Of a DNA stretch of 35,051 nucleotides, positions 15,714 through 22,279 are shown one piece after another (positions within the stretch are counted from its first letter, which is position 1; each line of letters begins with the position of its first letter). The notes beneath the pieces are model-generated. The model was not told where the DNA came from and did no database searches. It saw only the letters and a list, made by a program, of their open reading frames with translations. Both the position numbers and the translations under genes were made by a program. The stretch is from a virus: IMG/VR virus record IMGVR_UViG_3300031857_000668, positions 1 through 35,051 of that record. One strand, given 5' to 3'.

Positions 15714-15725
15714 TATAATCAACCC
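15714..15725 (+). promoter_or_regulatory. -10-like TATAAT immediately before a start codon
   Basis: TATAAT at 15714-15719 is separated from the ATG at 15726 by six bases (CAACCC). A transcript from this -10 would start at or next to the A of the ATG, giving a leaderless mRNA. The short gap has no SD. CTGAAA lies 16 bases upstream of TATAAT as a poor -35. The upstream run GAAAAAACAAAG recurs near 22160 and 22247. Confidence 0.5.
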
Positions 15726-16208
15726 ATGATTGTTGATGCTATCGGAAAGAGTAACGGGCCTTACTTTGGTAGACACTTCAGCGACCTGGAGCTAGACTCT
15801 AGGTCACTGACTTCAATTCCAGAGAAGTATCTTGCTGGCGAAGCAAGACTGTATACGACTAAGAATGCAAAGTACCGCAGCCTACATCCTATGGCCGCTA
15901 CGATGCTCTTTGCAGAAGCCTATGTCGCTGCCTACAGATGGGCACTTCGGAAGCGAGAAGACTTCAGGCTGGTTGATAAGCACCGTATCTTTTCGGCGGC
16001 CAACCCTATGGACGACACCGAGCAGAATCGGGTCGGCCTGTGGGCAGCTCGCCGAGCAGCCGATTCCATCGGTGCAGACTATGAGCAATTTTGCTTCCAT
16101 GCTCTAGACTATTCAGAGCGTGCAGGTTGGAAGCGACTCGCCTTACCTCGCGAGTTGGCAAACAGCAATGTCGTTGAAGCGGTCGTCAAGAAATTGGCCG
16201 GCCATTGA
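15726..16208 (+). CDS. Protein of unknown function, 160 residues
   Basis: A soluble 160-residue protein with no membrane segment or motif that I recognise. It contains a long probable helix (HPMAATMLFAEAYVAAYRWA) and a second one near residue 95 (GLWAARRAADSI). It lies between the PhoH-like and the Hfq-like genes, and it seems to have its own promoter because a -10-like box abuts the start codon. No SD is present, so translation may be leaderless. Position suggests nucleic-acid metabolism, but no function is proposed. Confidence 0.75.
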   Translation: MIVDAIGKSNGPYFGRHFSDLELDSRSLTSIPEKYLAGEARLYTTKNAKYRSLHPMAATMLFAEAYVAAYRWALRKREDFRLVDKHRIFSAANPMDDTEQNRVGLWAARRAADSIGADYEQFCFHALDYSERAGWKRLALPRELANSNVVEAVVKKLAGH

Positions 16209-16216
16209 TTTTTGTC

Positions 16217-16243
16217 TCAAACAGTAAGTAACGGGTGAATAAC
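16217..16243 (+). promoter_or_regulatory. AAGTAAC-type element before the Hfq-like gene
   Basis: AAGTAAC at 16226-16232 within AAGTAACGGGTGAATAACAT lies 18 bases before the ATG. It aligns base for base with the block at 1417. No good SD is visible before the ATG at 16244, so the element may act as a leader or translation signal. A GTG at 16235 is in frame, but it would lie inside the element. Confidence 0.4.
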
Positions 16244-16555
16244 ATGAGTGATGAAAACGTGACCATTCGTCAGCAACTTGGACTTCCCGAGCGGGGTCGA
16301 GTTCGTGCCTATGGAACCAGCCGGTCGCCGGTTCGCAAGGAAGTTAACCGCAAGGAAGGCCATGACGCCTTGATTGATATGCTGCGGCACAAGAATGTCC
16401 GCATCACAATCGTGGCAATCTCCGGTGAGGAGCACGTCGGTCGTCTTAGCCAGTCGGACCGCTTTACCGTGTCGTTCTTCCGGGATGGCGAGGAAAACCC
16501 GACCATCTTCTTCAAGCACGCCATCGAGTCGTTCACCCTCGAAATCCTGGAGTAA
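16244..16555 (+). CDS. Hfq/LSm-like RNA-binding protein
   Basis: A 103-residue protein whose residues about 41-97 align without gaps to the first ~45 residues of the Hfq core and to its Sm2 motif. An N-terminal helix HDALIDMLRHKNV is followed by Sm1-like RITIVAISGEEHVGRLSQSD-RFTV (the G-x4-G-x5-D-x-F spacing of Hfq) and Sm2-like FFKHAIES (Lys91-His92), compared with YKHAIS in E. coli Hfq. The loop between Sm1 and Sm2 is slightly longer. The rim Arg16 equivalent is kept. The distal-face Tyr25 is replaced by Val and the proximal Gln8 by His, so RNA preference may differ. A ~38-residue basic extension precedes the core. It is followed three bases later by the helicase. By family it would form a ring and bind RNA. 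The role in the phage is unknown. Confidence 0.78.
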   Translation: MSDENVTIRQQLGLPERGRVRAYGTSRSPVRKEVNRKEGHDALIDMLRHKNVRITIVAISGEEHVGRLSQSDRFTVSFFRDGEENPTIFFKHAIESFTLEILE

Positions 16556-16558
16556 GCC

Positions 16559-17881
16559 ATGTCCGAGGAACTCGAGAAGTTCCAGTTTGACGAGGCTTTC
16601 CAGACCACCATCGTGGCCCTGCTGTGCAGGGACGTGGACTTTCACATCCGTACGGATGGCCTCATTAAGCCGGAGCAGTTCTCCAACGAACTAGAGGCGG
16701 GCATTGCGTCCTGCTTTCTGGAGTACTTCCAGAAATATCGCACCATCCCTCGCGGGAAGGGCGCGATTACCGAGGTCATCAAGGATGGGATTGTCAAAAA
16801 GAAATTCCGCAAGGGGGTAGTCCATGAAATCCCGGCCACCCTGACTGCGCTGAATGATGTGGTCATCGCGGACCGGGACTTCGTAATCGACAAGGTCGCC
16901 GAGTTCGCTCGGCACCAGGCCTTGAAGGTGGCAATTCTCGAGTCCGTCGACCTGGTGGACAAAGGCAAGTTCGACGATGTTGAGCGCGTGGTCAAGCGCG
17001 CCAGCGAAGTCGGCGTGGTGGAGACCGACCAGGGCTACTCCTACTTCGACACCATCGAGGAGCGGAAGCTTTACCGCGAAGACCTGGTGGCTGGCCGAAT
17101 CTCGAAGTCTGGCATCACCACCGGCATCGAAATCATGGACACCATCCTCTACCACGGCGGGTGGGGCCGGAAGGAGCTGTCCATCTACATGGGCGGCCCC
17201 AAGTCCGGCAAGAGTATGGCGCTGATTGATTCGGCTCGAGCCGCCTGCTTTGCTGGCCACAACGTGATGTATGTCACGCTGGAACTTTCCGCCAAGATTG
17301 TTGCGGAGCGGCTCGACGCCAACATCTCCGAAATCAGCCTGTCGACGCTTGGAATTTCCGCCTTAGAGGTCGCCGACCGTATAGAAACGGCAAGAAAAGA
17401 CTGTGGCTTACTTCGTATTCACGAGTTCCCAACGGGTTCCTTGACGCCAAAGGCGTTGGTACGGCTGCTCCATCATTACAAGGCGAAAGGCACGACCTTC
17501 GATATGGTCGTCCTGGACTACTTGGACCTGATGGCGCCGGACTATCGGACGACAGAATCCATCGAAAACTCCAAGCAAATATACACCGGGGTCCGCGCCA
17601 TCGCTCAGATGGAAAATTTGGCCTTGGTATCTGCGACCCAGACCAATCGAGAAGGTTTCCAGCAGGCTGTTCAAAGGATGGAGCACGTTTCCGAGGACAT
17701 TAACAAGGCGCGCATCGTCGACCTTCTTATCTCTATCAACTCCACGGAAGACGAGAAGGCCAGACAAGAGGCGCGGCTTTACTTCGCAGCGTCGAGAAAC
17801 CAGGAAGATGGAATCACCATTCGTGTTAAGCAGGCGCTCGAGCGCGCGAAGTTCATTGCTAGGGTAATTGGTAAAGAGTAA
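16559..17881 (+). CDS. Replicative DNA helicase, DnaB/gp41-like
   Basis: A 440-residue RecA-fold helicase. Walker A is GGPKSGKS (residues 212-219, Lys218) and Walker B is VVLDYLDLM (Asp320). A glutamine-rich motif (LVSATQTNREG) and a conserved arginine region (RNQEDGITIRV) follow. These are features of the DnaB family, the ring helicase that unwinds DNA at the fork with 5'-to-3' polarity. The N-terminal ~180 residues have the helical content expected for a DnaB-type N-terminal domain. It sits directly before the primase gene and three bases after the Hfq-like gene. Confidence 0.85.
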   Translation: MSEELEKFQFDEAFQTTIVALLCRDVDFHIRTDGLIKPEQFSNELEAGIASCFLEYFQKYRTIPRGKGAITEVIKDGIVKKKFRKGVVHEIPATLTALNDVVIADRDFVIDKVAEFARHQALKVAILESVDLVDKGKFDDVERVVKRASEVGVVETDQGYSYFDTIEERKLYREDLVAGRISKSGITTGIEIMDTILYHGGWGRKELSIYMGGPKSGKSMALIDSARAACFAGHNVMYVTLELSAKIVAERLDANISEISLSTLGISALEVADRIETARKDCGLLRIHEFPTGSLTPKALVRLLHHYKAKGTTFDMVVLDYLDLMAPDYRTTESIENSKQIYTGVRAIAQMENLALVSATQTNREGFQQAVQRMEHVSEDINKARIVDLLISINSTEDEKARQEARLYFAASRNQEDGITIRVKQALERAKFIARVIGKE

Positions 17882-17886
17882 TCCGA

Positions 17887-18966
17887 GTGTCGGAGTTAAA
17901 CGAAATCTTGGAGGCGTTGGACTTGGAGTCCTACTTGGACCACATGGGGGTCGAGTATAGGACGCGCCCTGGCTCTTCGGGCAGGCAGCTGAACATCAAA
18001 ACCTGCCCGTCCTGCGGAGACAACAATTGGAAAGTCTACGCCAACGAATCTACGGGCCTTGGCAACTGCTTCAAAGGCGGTTGCCAGCTTGGAACCTTCA
18101 ACAAGTATAAGTTCATCCGTGCGCTCCTTGGAGACGCAGCCCATCGCGAAGTCATCGCACATATAAAAGAGAGCGCGTCAGCGATGGGATGGCGGGCGCG
18201 GAGGAAGGCTGCGGCAGTAGATTGGAGCGGGAGCGTCGAGTTGCCGACCAGCATTGAATTGCCAGACATTGACGGCAACAATCTGGAGTATCTCGAGAGC
18301 CGTGGAGTCACGGGCGACTTGGCCCGGTTCTTCAATCTTCGTTACTGCCATACTGGCGGGCACAAGATGGAAGTTGATGGGGCCGTCTACCGCCAAGACT
18401 ACTCTGGTCGGGTCATCATTCCGATATTCGACCTGGAGGGCAACCTCAAGACCTTTCAGGGCCGCGACATTACCGGGGCGAAGGAGCCGAAGTATCTATT
18501 CCCGCCTGGGCTGAGTGCGTCGGGCCGCTATCTCTATAACGGTCACAACGCTTGGCAGTCCAGCCACATTGTCGTGGGCGAAGGCGTGTTCGATGTGATA
18601 GCCATTCATGCAGCATTGCAGGAAGATCCGGCACTTCGTAATGTCGCTGCGGTAGGCACCTTCGGTATGCACCTATCTGTGGGGCTTGAAGGCGACACGC
18701 AGATAGATGCCTTTGCGTCCCTGAAGGCAGCAAACCTGCGAACCGTCACCATAATGTGGGACTCGGAGCCAGCCGCACTTAGGTCTGCTATTAAGGCGGC
18801 GGATAAGCTCCGTGGCATCGGTTTGACGGTCAACATCGCCATTCTTCCAAAGGGTAAAGACCCCAACGAGGTATCTGGCGCGGTTGTTCGGAAGCAGTTT
18901 CTTGGTGCCGTCAATCCATCTGATGCCGCCGGCGCAAAGTCTCTCCTCAGGGCCATTATGTTTTGA
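17887..18966 (+). CDS. DNA primase, zinc-finger plus TOPRIM
   Basis: A 359-residue primase that makes RNA primers for replication. The N-terminal zinc ribbon uses Cys40, Cys43, Cys61 and Cys66 (CPSCGDNN, then GNCFKGGC). The TOPRIM domain has GEGVFD (Glu232), a WDSE motif (Asp292) in place of the usual D-x-D, and KGKDPNE (Asp325). It is shorter than bacterial DnaG (about 580 residues), lacking a DnaG-type C-terminal helicase-binding domain. The GTG start at 17887 lies five bases after the helicase stop. The pairing with the helicase supports a primosome role. Confidence 0.85.
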   Translation: MSELNEILEALDLESYLDHMGVEYRTRPGSSGRQLNIKTCPSCGDNNWKVYANESTGLGNCFKGGCQLGTFNKYKFIRALLGDAAHREVIAHIKESASAMGWRARRKAAAVDWSGSVELPTSIELPDIDGNNLEYLESRGVTGDLARFFNLRYCHTGGHKMEVDGAVYRQDYSGRVIIPIFDLEGNLKTFQGRDITGAKEPKYLFPPGLSASGRYLYNGHNAWQSSHIVVGEGVFDVIAIHAALQEDPALRNVAAVGTFGMHLSVGLEGDTQIDAFASLKAANLRTVTIMWDSEPAALRSAIKAADKLRGIGLTVNIAILPKGKDPNEVSGAVVRKQFLGAVNPSDAAGAKSLLRAIMF

Positions 18967-18986
18967 CCGCGCAACTACCGTCCCAA

Positions 18987-19028
18987 AAATCACGGGCGCG
19001 TGTAAGATATAAGTAACGACTGAGGAGG
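18987..19028 (+). promoter_or_regulatory. Double AAGTAAC-type element with -10-like box and SD
   Basis: The gap holds AAATCAC (18987-18993), the inverted repeat CACG-GGCG-CGTG (18991-19002), TAAGAT (19003-19008), then AAGTAAC (19011-19017) and GGAGG (19024-19028), all before the ATG at 19036. The part GTGTAAGATATAAGTAAC aligns with the block before 30398. It is likely a promoter plus leader for the group that starts at 19036. Confidence 0.5.
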
Positions 19029-19035
19029 TGTGTGT

Positions 19036-19659
19036 ATGACGGCGAAGGCAATTCATGTCCGACGCGCTCAAATTGAGTTTGTCGCCGAAAACGATTTTGG
19101 AAACCATACGACCAGGTACAAATGGGAGGTACTGAGTTCCACGTCGCTGGCTAAAATCTTCATCGCGGAGCGATACGGCTTTAAGGGTGAAACCTGTTGG
19201 GCTTGGCTTTTGAACTCGCCCACTGCCGCCATTACGCATTTGGCCGCTAGATTCCACAAACTCACGCTCAAGTACCAGGACAACAGACCAAAATTTATCT
19301 TTCACGACGGCAAGCATCTGGGTGACGCTTTGCTACTCAACGCCGAAATACCTCCAATTTCAAGTTGGGTGTCGGGTATGGTCAATGACGAGACGAAGAT
19401 GAGGCCCTTCAGAAACGCGCTGTACCGATTCGGTACGGACCTTCGGCCCTCTCCTGCGACATCCGGGGATATCGAGGCGTTTGTCACCAGCATCCATGCG
19501 TATGCTATGGCGACAAACATAAGTTATCCGGTCATCCCGTCTGGACTGTCAGTTACTCCAGTACCGACTTCAGCAGCCGGTCTTTCTGCTGCATTTGAGT
19601 CGCCTATTGAATTGCCTATCGAGTCGACTTCCAGGCCTGCAACTTGGGGTGCATGGTAA
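19036..19659 (+). CDS. Protein of unknown function, 207 residues
   Basis: A soluble 207-residue protein that I do not recognise. The ATG at 19036 follows GGAGG at seven bases, so it is preferred over the upstream GTG at 19030. The first ~150 residues look globular (TRYKWEVLSSTSLAKIFIAE, FIFHDGKHLGDALLL). The last ~45 are rich in Pro, Ser and Thr. Its stop overlaps the start of the next gene (TAATG). It begins the group that leads to the ligase and guanylate kinase genes. Confidence 0.72.
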   Translation: MTAKAIHVRRAQIEFVAENDFGNHTTRYKWEVLSSTSLAKIFIAERYGFKGETCWAWLLNSPTAAITHLAARFHKLTLKYQDNRPKFIFHDGKHLGDALLLNAEIPPISSWVSGMVNDETKMRPFRNALYRFGTDLRPSPATSGDIEAFVTSIHAYAMATNISYPVIPSGLSVTPVPTSAAGLSAAFESPIELPIESTSRPATWGAW

Positions 19660-20180
19660 TGACTAAGCCACTTGAATACTCAAAGCGCGGCGACAACACG
19701 CTGACCGTGAATTGCTCGGTCTACGGTGGGCATCGGCACTACGCTGTATGCCTCAATCTCATTGAGCGGATTGAGAAGCGCGACTACCAATCGAAAGACG
19801 CGGCTTGCATACGCGCCTTCAACTGCGGCGGTTGCCCTGCCAAAAAGATGCGCTCGGAGGAGCGACAGGCTGGACACGCGCTCTTTTATACCCCACGCGA
19901 ACCCACACCAGCCACAGGCGGCAGACCAAAGCCGGCGGTTGATGTGCTGAGTCCAAGTTTCCAGCGCGGATGGGACCGGGCTGGACTAGCAATTGCGGCA
20001 ATCAAGAGGCGCGAATCCGGGTTGCCCGAGCCTGTTGAGACTGCCCCGCGACCCGAAAGGTCGGCTCCGGTCAGTCGCCCGACCAGACGACCTGCCAGAG
20101 TCGAGCCACAAGTCAGCACAGGAAATCTGTATGCAGATTTGGTAAATAAGATGATGGCAGAGCAAGCCAAAGATAAATAA
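19659..20180 (+). CDS. Cysteine-containing protein of unknown function
   Basis: A 173-residue protein starting at the ATG that overlaps the previous stop. An in-frame ATG at 19653 would add two residues. The first half has several cysteines, ending in ACIRAFNCGGCPAKKMR, a possible metal site. The second half is low-complexity and rich in Pro and Arg (SAPVSRPTRRPARVEPQ), with a short conserved-looking end (YADLVNKMMAEQA). No family is recognised. The arginine-rich tail could bind nucleic acid, but that is speculation. Confidence 0.68.
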   Translation: MTKPLEYSKRGDNTLTVNCSVYGGHRHYAVCLNLIERIEKRDYQSKDAACIRAFNCGGCPAKKMRSEERQAGHALFYTPREPTPATGGRPKPAVDVLSPSFQRGWDRAGLAIAAIKRRESGLPEPVETAPRPERSAPVSRPTRRPARVEPQVSTGNLYADLVNKMMAEQAKDK

Positions 20181-20204
20181 TCAGACTAACTTGGTGAGGT
20201 AAAA

Positions 20205-21497
20205 ATGAATCTGATTTTGTCGGAATGTGTTAACCAGGTCCGCGCAGCGGGTAGCCGCAAGGAAAAGGTGGACCTGTTTAAGAAGTTTGTGGAGACCGTG
20301 CCAAACTTTGGCGAAATGGTTTCCCTTGCGATGGACCCCTCGATTGCCTTCAATGTTGGCAAGAACAGCGTGGAGCTGCGACTCTCAATCGCCGAGAAAG
20401 TTACCGGGGTACTTAATTCGAAGGACTTTGAGACGCTACGGCTTTTGGCAAGTCGCAAGATGAATAGAAGCAAAGGCGCAGAGTGGGCCAACAAGCGGTG
20501 CTCGGAACTGTTGTTCGACGAGGCACAACTTCTTGTTGCCATTCTCGACAAGGACCTGTCCTGGGGCCTGGGCGCAGGCACCATCAACACGGCTATTCCG
20601 GGCTTTCTGTTTGAGTTCTCCTGTATGCTCGCCGAGCCGTACGACAGTCGGAAAATCGAATATCCGTGTCGCATCGAGCCTAAGTACGACGGTATGCGGG
20701 TGCTCTCGGTCGTGGATGCGTCTGGCGTCAAGTTCTACACCAGAAGCGGCAAACCTGTGACCTCCCTACCCGAATCGCTGGAAAAGTCGCTGCAAAATAT
20801 TGCCAACAAGTTGTGTTCCGACGAAGGGTGCGACGCCGTAGTTATTGATGGCGAAGTGATGGGCAAGTCTTTCAAGGAGACGATGGAAAAGGCCCGTCGC
20901 AAGTCTGAAGTTTTCCACGATGCGACCTACCATGTATTTGACTGGCTGCCGTACGAGGCCTTCAGAAAGGCTGGCAAGCAGTCTTGGACGGAAAAGAACT
21001 ATGCGGCGCGTCGGCAGGCTCTTGTCACTGCGGTTAACCTGTCCGCGCTCAAATTCAACGACGGTCCGGCCTCCATTAGTTTCCCTCCGTCCTATGTGGC
21101 TTCCTCCGAAGAAGAAGTCACCCATTACTATGGCGCCTTCCGAGACAAAGGCTTCGAGGGCGCAATCATCAAGGCGCCTAATAGCGGCTATGTCGGCAAG
21201 CGGTCTTCAGCCTGGATCAAGATGAAGGCCGAGGACTCCGAAGATTTGGAAATCATCGGTTTCGAGGAGGGCGAAGGCAAGTTTGTCGGCACTCTCGGCG
21301 CTCTTATTGTGGACCGCAAGGGTGTGCCGGTTCGTGTCGGCTCGGGCATCAGCGACGAGGACCGAAATCTCATCTGGCGCAATCGAGAAGTTTATCGCCA
21401 CAAACTTGCGGAAGTTCAGTTCCAGGAAGTCACGGAGGCCGGCTCGCTTCGGCACCCGCGCTTCGTTTCCCTCAGAATGGATAAGTCGGAGTGGTGA
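20205..21497 (+). CDS. ATP-dependent DNA ligase
   Basis: A 430-residue ligase that seals nicks in DNA using ATP. Motif I is KYDGMR, with the AMP-accepting lysine at residue 160. Motif III-like VIDGEVMGKS, motif IV EGAIIKAPNSGY and motif V SAWIKMK follow in order, then an OB-fold region (ALIVDRKGVPVRVGSG). The length fits phage ligases with an extra N-terminal DNA-binding part (about 150 residues). The ATG has SD GAGGT. It overlaps the next gene as TGATG and probably joins Okazaki fragments made by the helicase, primase and polymerase of this phage. Confidence 0.88.
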   Translation: MNLILSECVNQVRAAGSRKEKVDLFKKFVETVPNFGEMVSLAMDPSIAFNVGKNSVELRLSIAEKVTGVLNSKDFETLRLLASRKMNRSKGAEWANKRCSELLFDEAQLLVAILDKDLSWGLGAGTINTAIPGFLFEFSCMLAEPYDSRKIEYPCRIEPKYDGMRVLSVVDASGVKFYTRSGKPVTSLPESLEKSLQNIANKLCSDEGCDAVVIDGEVMGKSFKETMEKARRKSEVFHDATYHVFDWLPYEAFRKAGKQSWTEKNYAARRQALVTAVNLSALKFNDGPASISFPPSYVASSEEEVTHYYGAFRDKGFEGAIIKAPNSGYVGKRSSAWIKMKAEDSEDLEIIGFEEGEGKFVGTLGALIVDRKGVPVRVGSGISDEDRNLIWRNREVYRHKLAEVQFQEVTEAGSLRHPRFVSLRMDKSEW

Positions 21498-22117
21498 TGA
21501 AACCTATCAATGCAATCGTAAGCCTTACTGGTCCGTCGCTCTCTGGAAAGACGACCCTTATGCGGACCCTGCAATCGCGGGGCGGCTTCAAGGAGATTGT
21601 CAGTCACACTACCAGACCCTCTCGCGCAGGCGAGCGGGACATGGTGGATTACTATTTCGTCTCGGACGAGGAGTTTGAGTCCGTAGAAATGGCCGAGCGG
21701 GTAGAGTACGGCGGCTATAAGTACGGCGTAGCGGTTCACAGTGTAAAAGCCGCAATCCAGAGCGGTCAGGTTCCTATCGTTATCGTGGAGCCAAACGGCG
21801 CGATGCAGTTGGCTAGGGTCGCCAACCAGTACGGCTGGAAACACATCAAGGTATTCATCAACATCACGCCGAGCCTTCAGCGGCATAGGTTTGCTCAGCG
21901 GATGTTCCAGGATATCGAAGCCGACTGGGAGATTTACAGGCGACGCTTTCTCCTGACCCGTGCGGAGCTGGAGTGGGTTTCGTTGATGCCATGGGATTAC
22001 TGCCTGGAGCAGTTTGAAGAGCGGTCGCAGGATTGGCAGGTCAACCAGTTGACCAGGTTCATTTTTGACCGTCTTCACCAGTCAGAATCAGGCTCTCAAT
22101 CCGACACAGCGGACTGA
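21497..22117 (+). CDS. Guanylate kinase
   Basis: A 206-residue nucleotide kinase that would convert GMP or dGMP to the diphosphate. The P-loop is GPSLSGKT (residues 12-19). The family signature SHTTRPSRAGERDMVDYYF follows, with the glycine-tyrosine turn YGGYKYG and VEPNGAMQL where guanylate kinases have an aspartate-glycine-alanine pattern. The last ~40 residues are extra. Start and ligase stop overlap (TGATG). It fits a nucleotide-supply role during replication. Confidence 0.85.
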   Translation: MKPINAIVSLTGPSLSGKTTLMRTLQSRGGFKEIVSHTTRPSRAGERDMVDYYFVSDEEFESVEMAERVEYGGYKYGVAVHSVKAAIQSGQVPIVIVEPNGAMQLARVANQYGWKHIKVFINITPSLQRHRFAQRMFQDIEADWEIYRRRFLLTRAELEWVSLMPWDYCLEQFEERSQDWQVNQLTRFIFDRLHQSESGSQSDTAD

Positions 22118-22279
22118 GCAATCGCTTTGGCTTCCACATAGAGTAAGTCAGTGCCAACAACAAGAAAAACAAAGTTGGTCATTTATCGGTATCTGATTGG
22201 TAAGTGCTTGGAGAGTCTGTAATCCAAGCACTTTCTTTCTATACTAGAAAAACAAAGTCACCCATGACGGAGGTATCTG
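22118..22279 (+). promoter_or_regulatory. Complex intergenic region with hairpin, -10-like box and AAGTCAC elements
   Basis: This 162-base gap holds no gene. It contains AAGTCAG (22145), GAAAAACAAAG near 22162 between CCAAC and GTTGG arms, TTGGTAAGT (22197-22205), a perfect 10-bp stem AAGTGCTTGG/CCAAGCACTT (22202-22211 and 22224-22233) with a 12-base loop followed by TTCTTTCT, TATACT (22240-22245), a second GAAAAACAAAG, AAGTCAC (22255-22261) within GTCACCCATGAC, and SD GGAGG (22269-22273). CTGTAA lies 17 bases before TATACT. The hairpin could end upstream transcripts while the box starts new ones. Confidence 0.6.
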
